A DNA stretch of 64,000 bases from Muribaculaceae bacterium Isolate-036 (Harlan) (GCA_003833075.1 RIAY01000002.1:1-64000), one strand, 5' to 3'. Counted from the stretch's first letter, positions 1 to 9,350 are shown. Numbers and translations are program-made. Notes: a model not told the origin generated them from the letters alone.

Positions 1-59
1 CGCATGTCCGTCGGATGCTGCGCCATTACTATACGATTGTTTTCGTTCAAATTAAACAT
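1..59 (-). CDS. tnpB: IS66-family accessory protein TnpB, N-terminal end only (runs off left edge)
   Basis: Reading leftwards from an ATG at 57-59, the 19 visible codons stay open and begin MFNLNENN, then AQHPTDMR. The PTDMR stretch at about residue 20 is the start of the IS66 Orf2/TnpB family, whose members typically read TDMRKG there. TnpB is an accessory protein of IS66-type transposition with no known enzymatic activity of its own. No tnpA-like reading frame is visible upstream (61-606), so the element may be incomplete, or tnpB may have its own promoter. The call rests on a short peptide. Confidence 0.6.
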   Translation of the reverse strand, partial: MFNLNENNRIVMAQHPTDM

Positions 60-246
60 AGCGTTTTTGATTGCAAAGTTCGCAACCAAAAACGCTTTGA
101 TAAAGTCGGCCTATTTCGGACGGATACGATTTTCTTTATATCTATATAACGTTGTTCATGGAAAAAAGGTTTCAGTTTTCGGTTATCAGTTTTTGGATTT
201 GATTATGAAAGTAGGTTTTCATTTATCTGAATTAGATAAGATAACT

Positions 247-308
247 GAAAACGTGAATGCCCAATAGTTTAAAGAGCCTCTAAGTTGCCAGCTTTGCCTA
301 CTGAAAAC
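247..308 (+). repeat. 62-bp direct repeat, copy 1
   Basis: Starts gaaaacgtgaatgcccaat and is repeated at 511-572 with a single clear difference (gccagc versus gccggc). Both copies are in the same orientation, 264 bp apart, and flank the periodic motif array. Confidence 0.85.
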
Positions 309-328
309 CGAAAACTATTGTCTTGTCG

Positions 329-409
329 ATTCCTTTGGATTTTAACTAAAACAATCGTATTATTCCTTTGGATTTTGTGTGGAATTTGCTGTTTATTCCT
401 TTGGATTTT
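329..409 (+). repeat. Three copies of attcctttggatttt at exact 33-bp spacing
   Basis: The 15-bp motif starts at 329, 362 and 395. The 18-bp stretches between copies are unrelated. The last copy supplies the TTTG at 400-403 that serves as the -33 box of the promoter ending at 431. The spacing is close to three helical turns, which would put the copies on one DNA face. This could be a tandem binding-site array (inference). Confidence 0.8.
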
Positions 410-431
410 TACAAAGCAATGACTATCTTTG
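400..431 (+). promoter_or_regulatory. Consensus Bacteroidales promoter facing right, no gene downstream on its strand
   Basis: TTTG at 400-403, 20 bp, then TATCTTTG at 424-431 matches the TTTG-N(19-21)-TAnnTTTG pattern. Transcription would start near 437 and run through repeat copy 2 and then antisense to the 607-810 gene. No plus-strand protein gene follows. Confidence 0.55.
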
Positions 432-510
432 TACAGGTCGTATAGGCTCGTTGTTCAAGTAAAAAAAGTTTTCGGTTTTCAGATAGGATAACTGAAACTA
501 TCTGGCTACC

Positions 511-572
511 GAAAACGTGAATGCCCAATAGTTTAAAGAGCCTCTAAGTTGCCGGCTTTGCCTACTGAAAAC
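511..572 (+). repeat. 62-bp direct repeat, copy 2
   Basis: Second copy of the repeat at 247-308, in the same orientation. It is followed by further ctgaaaac/ccgaaaac motifs running up to the end of the small membrane-protein gene at 607. Confidence 0.85.
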
Positions 573-606
573 TGAAAACCGAAAACTGGAAACTTAAAAC
601 TAATAA

Positions 607-810
607 TCAAAAATTATTTCGTTCGCGATGTTTGTAGAAGAAATGGCAGGCTATGATTATAACGACCTCAATCACGGAGACTGTAATGAAACGGGTGGTC
701 TCTCCGTTGCGGATTAGTTCCGGACCGAAGAATATTGCCATGCAGATAAAATACAATGCAAGTATGGCAGGCAACCAAACTGATTTCTTTATTTTTTTGC
801 GTTTTTCCAT
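607..810 (-). CDS. Small inner-membrane protein, unknown function
   Basis: The 67-residue product has a basic start (MEKRKKIKK), a first hydrophobic segment at about residues 10-30 and a second at about 41-58, then a basic tail (YKHRERNN). Both ends are therefore probably cytoplasmic. I do not recognise a family. Its start is only 4 bp from the stop of the DEDD exonuclease gene, so it is very likely the last gene of that operon. It is real rather than noise because the spacing is tight, the hydrophobic and charge pattern is clean, and codon use resembles its neighbours. Confidence 0.7.
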   Translation of the reverse strand: MEKRKKIKKSVWLPAILALYFICMAIFFGPELIRNGETTRFITVSVIEVVIIIACHFFYKHRERNNF

Positions 811-814
811 TTTT

Positions 815-1468
815 TTAATGTGTTTCCGGTTCGGGAGCGTCTTTAAGGTGACGTGATGTCAAAGGGTTGAATTTACCGGAGTTCAAATGGTTGTATATCC
901 GGATGCATGCCAATGCGTCTAATGCTGCATAGGCTTGCTGGTGTTCTGAAAGTTCATCAGCTTCCCAGTTGGTCAGTCGTTGCCCTTTGGATATACGTTG
1001 GTCAAAAAGAATGCCGTATATGCGGGAAAGGCTGTTGTCGACTATCATGTAATCTTTCACATATTGTTGGAGGTCAATGAATCCACATGGTGAAAGTTCA
1101 CATATCTTGTTGAGATTGTGGAAATCATCGTGGATAGACAATCCTACTTTTATTATGCTGTCATTTTCAAGTAGGTGCCTTATAGGTTCTGTCAGACCTG
1201 TGCGGTTAATCCTGAACAGATAGCATGTAGTGTCAGATGCCAATTGAAGGAGGGCTACTTTGTTTGACTGACCTCTTCTGAAGCTTGGTTTAGTTTCTGT
1301 GTCAAAGCCGATAATTCTCTCTTTCGACAATGTTTCTATCGCCTTGGATATATCTTCTTCCGAGTCGACCAATATGATATTGCCCTGATATGAGGCAGCC
1401 GGAAGAGTGGCAAGCTCCTCTTTTGATATACTGACTATTTTTTTTGTCTCTTCCATGTTGTATTGCAA
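815..1468 (-). CDS. 3'-5' exonuclease domain protein (RNase D-like, DEDDy)
   Basis: A 217-residue single-domain protein of the DEDD exonuclease superfamily. The Exo I motif is FDTET at 55-59 (Asp56, Glu58). Exo II lies around the GLSIHDDFHN segment, and Exo III is YAALDA, whose YxxxD spacing marks the DEDDy class. It lacks the HRDC domains of full-length RNase D, so substrate (RNA or DNA) cannot be told from sequence. It follows bioD by 8 bp, consistent with one operon. A second Met at codon 5 (1456, MEETKK) is an equally plausible start. Confidence 0.85.
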   Translation of the reverse strand: MQYNMEETKKIVSISKEELATLPAASYQGNIILVDSEEDISKAIETLSKERIIGFDTETKPSFRRGQSNKVALLQLASDTTCYLFRINRTGLTEPIRHLLENDSIIKVGLSIHDDFHNLNKICELSPCGFIDLQQYVKDYMIVDNSLSRIYGILFDQRISKGQRLTNWEADELSEHQQAYAALDALACIRIYNHLNSGKFNPLTSRHLKDAPEPETH

Positions 1469-1476
1469 TTGGTAAT

Positions 1477-2133
1477 TCAGAGAGAGGGCATTTCAAGATA
1501 TAAGGCATCGGGAAAATGCCTGTCAAGCCATTGCCTTATATAATTACGTGTGTCTTCGCAAATTATTTTGTCTTTATCGAAATGTGAGTTATAAATAACG
1601 GCAAACAGCCGTATCCCCGCATTGCGTAATGCCGACAATGCCAAGAGGGTATGGTTGATGGAACCGAGTCTGCCGTTTGTCACGAGGATTGCCGGAAGGT
1701 TGTGTTCGCGCATGTAGTCAATAGTGAGGTATTCACCCTTGAGCGGCACCATAAGTCCGCCGGCACCTTCTATAAGGACGTTGCCGTATTTCTCTTCAAG
1801 AGCATCGGTGGCATTGGAAATGGCATTCAGATCCAGTTCCCTGCCGTCAATTCGGGCTGCGAGATCAGGGGAGGCAGGATATGTGAATATTTCAGGGGCA
1901 GTGGTGTGAAGCCTGTCTTCCGGAAGCATACCTGTGCCCATTAGTTTACGGTGTATGTCAATATCCTCACTGAAATCCGTGTTTCCGGTCTGCACGAATT
2001 TTTGTGTGATCACATTGATTCCGGCATCAATCATGCCACGGGCAATCCAGCCCGTGGCATAACTTTTGCCTGCATCCGTGTCTATTCCCGTAATGAATAT
2101 GCGGGAAGGAAATTTTATGTCTTTAAAATTCAT
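1477..2133 (-). CDS. bioD: Dethiobiotin synthetase
   Basis: BioD closes the ureido ring of dethiobiotin from 7,8-diaminopelargonate, CO2 and ATP, the penultimate step of biotin synthesis. The 218-residue protein has the BioD P-loop variant TGIDTDAGKS at residues 15-24, an early Lys in ITQKFVQTG (substrate carbamate region) and the IEGAGGLMVPL motif. Length is normal for the family. It sits 18 bp after glyA and just before a small exonuclease gene. The other bio genes are not in this window, so biotin synthesis genes are dispersed here. Confidence 0.93.
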   Translation of the reverse strand: MNFKDIKFPSRIFITGIDTDAGKSYATGWIARGMIDAGINVITQKFVQTGNTDFSEDIDIHRKLMGTGMLPEDRLHTTAPEIFTYPASPDLAARIDGRELDLNAISNATDALEEKYGNVLIEGAGGLMVPLKGEYLTIDYMREHNLPAILVTNGRLGSINHTLLALSALRNAGIRLFAVIYNSHFDKDKIICEDTRNYIRQWLDRHFPDALYLEMPSL

Positions 2134-2151
2134 TAATTGAGGACTTCTAAA

Positions 2152-3432
2152 CTACCATGCGAACATGGGATAGTCATTCATCATGTCGTTCACTTTCTGA
2201 CGAACCTCTGTGATGACATTCTCATCATCTGCATTGCAGAGGACGGTGTCTATCAGTTCGGCGATAGTCTCCATCAGCTCCTCTTTGGCACCACGGGTGG
2301 TGATTGCTGCCGTGCCGAAGCGTAGACCGCTGGTGAGGAAAGGACTGCGTGAATCGTAAGGCACCATATTCTTGTTTGCCGTGATGTCTGCTTCCACGAG
2401 CACGCGTTCCGCCTTCTTGCCGCTCATCTCCGGGAATTTCGGGCGCAGGTCAACGAGCATGCAGTGGTTGTCTGTTCCGTCGGAAATAATCTTGTAGCCA
2501 CGTTTGATAAGTGCCGCAGCGAGTGCCTGTGCGTTTTTCTTTACCTGAAGGGCGTATTCTTTCCATTCCGGTTGGAGAGCTTCACCGAAAGCCACAGCCT
2601 TTGCTGCGATCACATGCTCCAATGGACCGCCTTGCACGCCGGGGAACACGGCGGAATCCAGAAGGGCAGACATCTTTTTGATTTCACCCTTGGGAGTCTT
2701 CTTGCCCCATGGATTGTCGAAATCCTTACCCATCAAGATGAGTCCGCCACGTGGACCGCGGAGGGTCTTGTGGGTGGTAGTTGTCACAACATGTGCATGC
2801 TTCACCGGATTTTCAAGTAGTCCGGCAGCAATAAGTCCGGCGGGGTGAGCCATGTCAACCATAAATATCGCACCGATCTCGTCAGCGATCTTGCGTATGC
2901 GGGCATAATCCCATTCGCGGCTATAGGCGCTGGCACCGGCAATGATGAGTTTAGGACGCTCCGCGCGAGCTTTCTCTTCCATCTCTTCGTAGTTGACTCT
3001 GCCGTCTTCAACGCGCACGGTATAGCTGATCGGCTCGAACATAAGTCCTGAGAAGTTTACGGGGCTTCCGTGGCTGAGGTGACCGCCATGGCTGAGGTCC
3101 ATGCCCATGAATTTGTCGCCAGGCTGAAGACATGCCATGAATACAGCCATGTTTGCCTGCGCTCCACTATGAGGCTGCACGTTTGCCCATTCAGCATCGA
3201 AAAGCTTTTTGGCGCGTTCTATTGCGAGGTTTTCAGCCTCGTCAACCACTTGGCAACCTCCGTAATAACGGTGTGCCGGATATCCTTCTGCATATTTATT
3301 TGTCAGGCAGGAACCCATTGCGCGCATAACCTCATCGCTTACAAAGTTCTCGCTGGCTATGAGTTCGATTCCACGACGCTGACGCAGATGCTCGCGATCA
3401 ATGATGTCAAAAATTTCGTTGTCTCTTTTCAT
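2152..3432 (-). CDS. glyA: Serine hydroxymethyltransferase
   Basis: This PLP enzyme converts serine and tetrahydrofolate to glycine and 5,10-methylene-THF, the main one-carbon source. The PLP-lysine segment reads [14 protein letters not shown], and the N-terminal [14 protein letters not shown] is diagnostic for GlyA. I start at 3432 ([12 protein letters not shown]) because family members begin there. An in-frame ATG nine codons upstream (3459) would add an unconserved MDHHTNIL leader. It lies 29 bp after nqrF and 18 bp before bioD, so it is probably co-transcribed with the nqr genes. Confidence 0.95.
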   Translation of the reverse strand: MKRDNEIFDIIDREHLRQRRGIELIASENFVSDEVMRAMGSCLTNKYAEGYPAHRYYGGCQVVDEAENLAIERAKKLFDAEWANVQPHSGAQANMAVFMACLQPGDKFMGMDLSHGGHLSHGSPVNFSGLMFEPISYTVRVEDGRVNYEEMEEKARAERPKLIIAGASAYSREWDYARIRKIADEIGAIFMVDMAHPAGLIAAGLLENPVKHAHVVTTTTHKTLRGPRGGLILMGKDFDNPWGKKTPKGEIKKMSALLDSAVFPGVQGGPLEHVIAAKAVAFGEALQPEWKEYALQVKKNAQALAAALIKRGYKIISDGTDNHCMLVDLRPKFPEMSGKKAERVLVEADITANKNMVPYDSRSPFLTSGLRFGTAAITTRGAKEELMETIAELIDTVLCNADDENVITEVRQKVNDMMNDYPMFAW

Positions 3433-3461
3433 GATTAAAATATTAGTATGATGATCCAAGG

Positions 3462-4760
3462 TTATCCTCCAAAATTGTCATAATGTATGCTTTCTGGTTC
3501 GACACCAAGGTTGTAGAGCATGTTGTTCACAGCATTGCTCATGGGGCCGGGACCGCACATATAATACTGTATGTCTTCAGGAGCCTCGTGGTCTTTTAAG
3601 TATGTCTCGTACATGACATTATGAACGAAGCCTGGTGTGTATTTCACGCCTGCCGCATCAGCCGCCGGATCGGGTCGGTCAAGTGCAAGGTGGAAGCTGA
3701 AGTTGGGGAATTCTTTTTCAAGCTGCAGGAAATCTTCAAGATAGAAGACTTCGTTGAGTGCTCTCGCTCCATAGAAATAACTCATCTTGCGGTCTGTGGT
3801 ACGCAGTGTTTTTGTCATCCACATTATCTGTGCGCGAAGAGGTGCCATTCCGGCACCACCTCCTACCCAGATCATTTCCGCCTTGGAATCCACAATAGGG
3901 TGGAAATCTCCATAAGGACCGCTCATCATCACTTTGTCGCCAGGTTTTAGCGAGAAGATGTAAGATGACGCTATGCCCGCCGGCACATCCTGAAAGCCGA
4001 CCTGAGGTTTCGGCTTGAAAGGAGGAGTGGCTATGCGGACGGTGAGCATTATGCGGTCGCCTTCTTCGGGATAATTAGCCATTGAATAAGCACGCACCGT
4101 CTCTTCGTCGTTCGCGGCTTTGAGAGAGAACAGTCCGAATTGCTGCCAAGCCGGAATATATTCCTCTCCTATGAGCTTTTTGTCGATGTCTTTGTCGTAA
4201 TCCATCGTATATTTCGGAATCCGTATCTGTGCATATGATCCGGGAATGAAGTTCATATGCTCACCTTCCGGCAGACGTACGATAAATTCCTTGATGAATG
4301 TGGCTACATTCTTGTTTGAGATCACCTCGCATTCCCATTCCTTGACTTCGAGTGCGGCTTCGGAAACTTTTATTTCCATGTCACCCTTTACCTTGACCTG
4401 GCATCCGAGTCTCCAGTTGTCTTTGATTTCCCGGCGTGTGAAGTGAACCGCTTCTGTAGGCAGCATGTCGCCGCCGCCTGATGTCACCTGCAGCTTGCAT
4501 TGACCGCAGCTTCCTTTTCCGCCGCATGCCGACGAGAGATGCACACCGTTTTCTCCAAGTGTGGCAAGAAGGCTTTTGCCCCCTTCGGCGTGAATCATCT
4601 TTTTCCCCTCGTTGATGGAAATTGCTACTTCGCCGCTGTTGACAAGCCATCTTTTAGCCACTAAAAGCACGATGACCAGAACCAGCACAATGATGAGGAA
4701 TATCAACGAAGCTGCCACAACGTTGTTCCATTGAATCATATTGAGTGAATACATTGCCAT
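3462..4760 (-). CDS. nqrF: Na+-translocating NADH:quinone reductase subunit F
   Basis: NqrF is the NADH-oxidising entry subunit. The 432-residue protein has one N-terminal membrane helix (about 13-36). A ferredoxin-type 2Fe-2S domain follows, with Cys79, Cys85, Cys88 and Cys120 ([11 protein letters not shown], then LGCQV). The FAD/NADH reductase module shows RAYSMAN for FAD binding, [11 protein letters not shown] for NADH and YMCGPGPM near the end. All expected ligands are present. It is the last nqr gene, 6 bp after nqrE, in the order A-B-C-D-E-F. Confidence 0.97.
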   Translation of the reverse strand: MAMYSLNMIQWNNVVAASLIFLIIVLVLVIVLLVAKRWLVNSGEVAISINEGKKMIHAEGGKSLLATLGENGVHLSSACGGKGSCGQCKLQVTSGGGDMLPTEAVHFTRREIKDNWRLGCQVKVKGDMEIKVSEAALEVKEWECEVISNKNVATFIKEFIVRLPEGEHMNFIPGSYAQIRIPKYTMDYDKDIDKKLIGEEYIPAWQQFGLFSLKAANDEETVRAYSMANYPEEGDRIMLTVRIATPPFKPKPQVGFQDVPAGIASSYIFSLKPGDKVMMSGPYGDFHPIVDSKAEMIWVGGGAGMAPLRAQIMWMTKTLRTTDRKMSYFYGARALNEVFYLEDFLQLEKEFPNFSFHLALDRPDPAADAAGVKYTPGFVHNVMYETYLKDHEAPEDIQYYMCGPGPMSNAVNNMLYNLGVEPESIHYDNFGG

Positions 4761-4766
4761 TTTCTA

Positions 4767-5381
4767 TTACAGTTTGATTCCGAGGAAGCTCATGAATGCT
4801 ATGCCCATGAGTCCGGTGATGATGAAAGTTATGCCGATGCCGCGCAGCGGGGCGGGGACGTTGCTGTAGTCAAGCCGTTCGCGTATCGCCGCAAGGCAGG
4901 TGATGGCAAGGAGCCAGCCTATTCCGGAACCGGCACCATAGACTGTCGCTGTCCATGCGTTGGTGAATTCACGCTGCTGCATGAACAGGACTGCACCGAG
5001 TATCGCGCAGTTGACCGCTATAAGAGGAAGGAATATACCCAGCGAATTGTAAAGTCCCGGAGAATACTTCTCAATCACCATCTCCAGAATCTGAACCAAT
5101 GCGGCGATAACGGCTATGAACATTATCAATCCGAGAAAAGAGAGATCAGCAGTCGCATATTCTTCACCGAGCCAGGTCAGTGCTCCGGGAAGAAGGATAT
5201 ACTGATTGATACACCAGGTTATCGGCAGGGATATCAGCAAAACGAATGTCACCGCAACCCCAAGACCGAAAGCTGTCTTGACATTTTTCGACACTGCGAG
5301 GAAAGAGCACATGCCGAGAAAGTAAGCGAAAATCATGTTGTCGATGAATATCGACCGTATGAACAAATTTAGATTTTCCAT
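4767..5381 (-). CDS. nqrE: Na+-NQR subunit E
   Basis: A 204-residue polytopic inner-membrane subunit with about six helices. It is homologous to NqrD and arranged with inverted topology around a shared iron cofactor (established for the family). Features include [16 protein letters not shown] near the N-terminus, where one of the conserved Cys ligands lies, and [11 protein letters not shown] in the middle, where a second lies. Length fits the family. It is 19 bp after nqrD and 6 bp before nqrF, within a six-gene operon. Confidence 0.96.
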   Translation of the reverse strand: MENLNLFIRSIFIDNMIFAYFLGMCSFLAVSKNVKTAFGLGVAVTFVLLISLPITWCINQYILLPGALTWLGEEYATADLSFLGLIMFIAVIAALVQILEMVIEKYSPGLYNSLGIFLPLIAVNCAILGAVLFMQQREFTNAWTATVYGAGSGIGWLLAITCLAAIRERLDYSNVPAPLRGIGITFIITGLMGIAFMSFLGIKL

Positions 5382-5400
5382 TTTCTATTCAGGTTTGCGG

Positions 5401-6021
5401 TTATTCTTGTAAATCTTTGTTTTTTGCGCGGTGCACCCATATTATGCATCCTGCGAGAATAAGAGCCATGGGAGGCAGAATCATCATGCCGTTGTTCATA
5501 TAACCGGCTTCATACCAACTTTGAGGGAAAATCTGATATCCCATGAGTGTCCCGCTTCCGAAAAGCTCACGGAAGAAAGAGATTATCACAAGAATCACAC
5601 CATATCCTATTCCGTTGCCAATGCCGTCAAGAAATGACTGCCAGGGACGGTTGTTGAGGGCGAATGCCTCAAGACGCCCCATGATGATACAGTTGGTGAT
5701 GATGAGTCCGATGAAGACCGACAATGCCTTTGAAACTTCATAGTTCCATGCTTTGAGCACCTGGTCCACGATCACGACAAGGGCGGCAACAACGACAAGC
5801 TGCACTATGATGCGGATGGATGTCGGGATGGTGTTTCTAAGCAATGAGATGATTACGTTGGAAAGCGCGAGCACTGCTGTGACAGAAATTGTCATGACAA
5901 GAGCAGGTTCCATTTTCGCCGTTACAGCGAGCGCCGAACAGATTCCCAGTACCTGTACGATAACCGGGTTCTCTTTGGAGAGAGGATTGACGAGCGGAAG
6001 GAATGTTTTTTTCAGGTTCAT
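5401..6021 (-). CDS. nqrD: Na+-NQR subunit D
   Basis: A 206-residue integral membrane subunit with about six helices, partner of NqrE. Diagnostic stretches are NPVIVQVLGICSALAVT (first cofactor Cys) and GLIITNCIIMGRLEAFA (second Cys), as in the iron site of characterised NQR. The start codon overlaps the stop of nqrC by 4 bp, indicating translational coupling. The C-terminus is short and charged (HRAKNKDLQE), on the cytoplasmic side by the positive-inside rule. Confidence 0.96.
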   Translation of the reverse strand: MNLKKTFLPLVNPLSKENPVIVQVLGICSALAVTAKMEPALVMTISVTAVLALSNVIISLLRNTIPTSIRIIVQLVVVAALVVIVDQVLKAWNYEVSKALSVFIGLIITNCIIMGRLEAFALNNRPWQSFLDGIGNGIGYGVILVIISFFRELFGSGTLMGYQIFPQSWYEAGYMNNGMMILPPMALILAGCIIWVHRAKNKDLQE

Positions 6022-6749
6022 TTCTCAACCTCCTTTCCTTGACTAAGTTTTTTAAAGAATGCGGAATATGGTTCGAGAGAATTTTCGAGCATGCGCTGAA
6101 CTCCCTGACTCGTTATGGTGCCTCCGGAGATTGCGTGCACATATGATCCCTCTGTCGGTTCCTGACCGTTTTTCACTACTTTGACTGATTGGAACATACC
6201 CTCTGAATTGAAGATGTCTTTCTCCTGAAACTGGCTGCTGAAAGCCGGTTTCTCGATTTCCGCCCCAAGTCCGGGAGTCTCCCCCTGGTGGGCGAAATAT
6301 GCTCCGTATATGGTGTCGCCGTCTGAGTTGAATGCAACGTACCCCCATATCGGTCCCCAAAGTCCCGCTCCATATACCGGAACGATGTATTTCACACCGC
6401 TCTGTGTGTCGCATACGAACACCGGAAGGATTCTTTCAGCCGCAGGTTTCTTCACCTCAAGGCTGACATTCACTGAGAATGGATCGATATTGGCGTCAAC
6501 ACGCTCACCCTCTGTGTTGACGATGTAGCTGTCGGTAATATGTGTGGAGTATAGTTCTGCGACACTCCGGTTCTCCGAGGGAACAATCAGTGCCGCGGCA
6601 AGTATCTGCCGTTTGGTGTCGTTAGCGATATTCTCCTCCTGTTGCGGACGTAACGCCTGATAAACGATAGACAGGACAACACCCACTATCACTACCAGCA
6701 CAACAGAATATATCACTGTGTATAGATTGCTTTGTCTGTTCATGGTCAT
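6018..6749 (-). CDS. nqrC: Na+-NQR subunit C (covalent FMN)
   Basis: NqrC carries FMN bound through a phosphoester to a threonine. The 243-residue product has an N-terminal membrane helix (about 10-30) and a large soluble domain. The flavinylation motif is SGGTITSQG near residue 210, a variant of the usual SGATxS, so Thr attachment is expected. The covalent FMN requires an ApbE flavin transferase, which is not encoded in this window. nqrC overlaps nqrD by 4 bp and follows nqrB by 5 bp. Confidence 0.96.
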   Translation of the reverse strand: MTMNRQSNLYTVIYSVVLVVIVGVVLSIVYQALRPQQEENIANDTKRQILAAALIVPSENRSVAELYSTHITDSYIVNTEGERVDANIDPFSVNVSLEVKKPAAERILPVFVCDTQSGVKYIVPVYGAGLWGPIWGYVAFNSDGDTIYGAYFAHQGETPGLGAEIEKPAFSSQFQEKDIFNSEGMFQSVKVVKNGQEPTEGSYVHAISGGTITSQGVQRMLENSLEPYSAFFKKLSQGKEVEK

Positions 6750-6754
6750 GGGTA

Positions 6755-7948
6755 TTATGAATTTTTAATTTCAGAACGGCTAAGACGTCGGCGCACATTG
6801 GCGTTGACCACGCAATAGTCGATAAGAGGTGCGAAGCAGTTCATCAGAAGCACCGCAAGCATCGCGCCTTCCGGATAACCTGTGTTATAGCAGCGGATTA
6901 CTATAGCCATGGCTCCGATGAGGAAGCCGTAGATATATTTACCGGTATTTGTTCGGCATGCTGTTACAGGGTCTGTCGCCATAAACACAATCGCGAACAT
7001 GAATCCTCCGAGACATAGCTGCTGCAAGGGAGAAAGGAATGTCACCGGATAGAGGTCGGTGGCGAAATGGTTTGCAAGAACACTCATAAGCAATCCGCCA
7101 ATGAGAGCCGAGCCCATGATTCTCCAGCTTGCGATTCCAGTGAAAAGCAGGATAGCTGCACCGATAAGGATACAGAATGTTGAAGTCTCTCCCCATGAGC
7201 CGGAATAAAATCCGAAAAAAATGTCGGAAAAAGAGAGAGGATCGCCAAGCACATTCGTAATGACTGTCCCGGGTTCTGTCGCCGATGCGAGCTGACCAAG
7301 GGGAGTGGCTCCAGTGTATGAGTCTGCTGCCTGGGAACCCCCTAAAGAAACGAAAACATTATCACCGCTCATCTTCGAGGGATAACTGAAGAAGAGGAAC
7401 GCACGCGTCACAAGAGCGATATTGAGAAAATTATAACCTGTTCCGCCAAACACTTCCTTTGCGAAAATAACTGCGAAAGCCACTGCTATAGCAAGCATCC
7501 AGCATGGGGTGTCGACCGGACATATCATGGGTATCAATATACCGGATACAAGAAATCCTTCCTGAATTTCATGACCTCGAAGCTGCGCTACTATAAATTC
7601 TATTCCCAGTCCTACGATATATGCTGTGAGAATCTGTGGCAGAACGGCGAAGAATCCATAAAAAAACAGTTCAAAGAAACTATGGTCCAACTCTCCGATA
7701 GCCCGGTAGTGCTGGAGTCCGATGTTCCACATTCCGAACAGACAGCAGGGGAGAAGCGCCATGACCACTGTGATCATTGTGCGTTTCGAGTCGTTGCCGT
7801 CGTGTATGTGCACGCCTGACGAAGATGTCTCGTTGGGGGTGAACAGGAATGTGTAGAAGCCGTCGAATACGGAATGCAGCTTCTCGAATCTGCCCCCTTT
7901 TTCAAAGTCGGGCTTGATTCTGTCTATTCGTTGTTTTAATCCTTTCAC
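6755..7948 (-). CDS. nqrB: Na+-NQR subunit B (covalent FMN, riboflavin)
   Basis: The largest membrane subunit, 397 residues with around ten helices, carrying covalent FMN and part of the sodium path. The FMN-threonine motif is SYTGATPLG, matching the family SGAT site. MAFA-like signals further along (MSVLANHFATDLYPVTF, FMATDPVTACRT) agree with the RnfD/NqrB fold. The N-terminal soluble part before the first helix (about 1-55) is typical of NqrB and separates it from RnfD. It follows nqrA by 20 bp. Confidence 0.96.
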   Translation of the reverse strand: MKGLKQRIDRIKPDFEKGGRFEKLHSVFDGFYTFLFTPNETSSSGVHIHDGNDSKRTMITVVMALLPCCLFGMWNIGLQHYRAIGELDHSFFELFFYGFFAVLPQILTAYIVGLGIEFIVAQLRGHEIQEGFLVSGILIPMICPVDTPCWMLAIAVAFAVIFAKEVFGGTGYNFLNIALVTRAFLFFSYPSKMSGDNVFVSLGGSQAADSYTGATPLGQLASATEPGTVITNVLGDPLSFSDIFFGFYSGSWGETSTFCILIGAAILLFTGIASWRIMGSALIGGLLMSVLANHFATDLYPVTFLSPLQQLCLGGFMFAIVFMATDPVTACRTNTGKYIYGFLIGAMAIVIRCYNTGYPEGAMLAVLLMNCFAPLIDYCVVNANVRRRLSRSEIKNS

Positions 7949-7968
7949 GGTCTATAATGTTTTTTCTG

Positions 7969-9294
7969 TTACATTGTCTCTTTGCGAAGATAATCGAGAC
8001 CTTCGCGCACGATTTTCTGAAGTTCAAGTTTCGAGGTGTCGACAAATTCCGGAAGTGCGAAATCCTCGGGTGCCACCTCATATATTCCACGTTCTTCCAT
8101 TTTCTCGATATTCCGGGCAATGATCGCTTTTAAAAGATATTCGGGATAGATGTCGAATGGAAATACTTTATCGTATTCGCCGCTCATAATCATAGCGCGG
8201 TGTCCCCCTTTTATCCTTGCGTCAAAGCTGAATGGTTTCGACAACCCGCGAAGGAAAGCCGGGAATGCGCGGCTCACGCTGTATTTTTTCGGACTTAGTG
8301 ATGCCCATCCCATAAATTCATCTGCTGAGTCTCCTTCCTCGATTGCCGTGATCTGACGGTATGGATAACGCAAGAAACCGTCGGTGATGTCAACCCTTGA
8401 GCCGGTCAGTACGTTTCCGGATATTGTTCTGACTTTTCCCATGTCGGAGGTAATCTCTCCTTCAAGCAGTGTGGAAAGTTTTGCTCCGATCGTTGTCCGG
8501 ATCATGCGTGGATTTTTCATGCATGGACCTGTCAAAGCAACGACTGTGTCGTAACTGATGTGTCCGGTCTCGACAAATTCTCCTATGCGTGCGGCAGTCA
8601 CGGCATCGAGTGTCCATACTGTCTCGCCCTTGTTCACGGGTTTTATCGCTGCGATCTGTGTTCCTGTGTTTCCTGCCGGATGGGGTCCTTTGAATTCAAA
8701 AACCTCGGCGGCGTTGGATTTTATTTCCGAACCCGCAGGTACAGAGAGATAAACTTTTCCCTCAGTCAGTGTCGCGAGAGCCTTGAGTCCGCTTTCAAGA
8801 TATTTGTCATCTATATTGAGTCTAAGGTCCGGGGCAAGAGGGGCGGAGTCGAAAGCTGTAACGAATATATCGCGAGGTGCCGTGTTGCAGTCAGGCACAA
8901 TGTCGTATGGGCGCTGACGCATCAGTGCGAAAAGTCCCGACTTGCGCAATCCTGAAAGGAGGGTGCCGTCTGATTCGATTTCAGCCTGCGTCTGCTCACC
9001 TTCGCGAATCACTGACACAAATTCAATTTTTCTCCGTTCGCCACGGTGAATGTCAGACACGATGCCGCTTACCGGAGAGGTCAGGGTGATGTCTCCGCAT
9101 TCCTTGGCGCAAAGCAGGGGTGAGCCGCATTTTACCGTATCACCGGGTTTTACGGCAACTTTCCATGTGTATCCGGGATAATCGTCGGGAGCGATGGCAA
9201 AGACCTCGGTGCGTGAGTCTTCAGTTGTCTCATCCTTTGCATTTCCCTGCAAAGGAATATCAAGACCTTTTTTGATAGTAATCAGATTTGCCAT
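7969..9294 (-). CDS. nqrA: Na+-NQR subunit A
   Basis: A soluble cytoplasmic subunit of 441 residues with no membrane helix, needed for ubiquinone/menaquinone-site function and complex assembly. The start is placed at 9294 (MANLITIKKGLDIPLQG), matching the family N-terminus. An in-frame ATG three codons upstream (9303) is possible. It is the first gene of the operon and has a consensus promoter 57 bp upstream (9351-9381). The full set A-F is intact, so the cell can couple NADH oxidation to sodium export. Confidence 0.95.
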   Translation of the reverse strand: MANLITIKKGLDIPLQGNAKDETTEDSRTEVFAIAPDDYPGYTWKVAVKPGDTVKCGSPLLCAKECGDITLTSPVSGIVSDIHRGERRKIEFVSVIREGEQTQAEIESDGTLLSGLRKSGLFALMRQRPYDIVPDCNTAPRDIFVTAFDSAPLAPDLRLNIDDKYLESGLKALATLTEGKVYLSVPAGSEIKSNAAEVFEFKGPHPAGNTGTQIAAIKPVNKGETVWTLDAVTAARIGEFVETGHISYDTVVALTGPCMKNPRMIRTTIGAKLSTLLEGEITSDMGKVRTISGNVLTGSRVDITDGFLRYPYRQITAIEEGDSADEFMGWASLSPKKYSVSRAFPAFLRGLSKPFSFDARIKGGHRAMIMSGEYDKVFPFDIYPEYLLKAIIARNIEKMEERGIYEVAPEDFALPEFVDTSKLELQKIVREGLDYLRKETM

Positions 9295-9350
9295 AGTTGT
9301 CATTAATCTTGTGAATGAGGAGGAGGGGAGCCTTGCGGTTATACCTGCTG

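Larger units (their letters stand above)
60..606. other. Gene-free AT-rich stretch upstream of tnpB, with repeats and a promoter
   Basis: No convincing gene is present. The stretch holds an inverted repeat at 61-95 (gcgttttt/aaaaacgc), a 62-bp direct repeat (247-308 and 511-572), three 15-bp motif copies at a strict 33-bp period (329-409), and a consensus Bacteroidales promoter pointing right (400-431). Motifs such as ctgaaaaccgaaaact recur several times. A 87-codon plus-strand frame across 4-267 has the composition of translated intergenic DNA and is not called. Confidence 0.6.

Noticed and set aside
4..267. 87-codon plus-strand frame as a gene
   Set aside because: It has unusual composition, overlaps the tnpB start on the other strand and the repeat, and shows no recognisable motif.
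329..409. Periodic 33-bp motif as a small CRISPR array
   Set aside because: The conserved part is only 15 bp, there are three copies, the spacing stretches are 18 bp, and no cas gene is present. The last copy serves as a promoter box instead.
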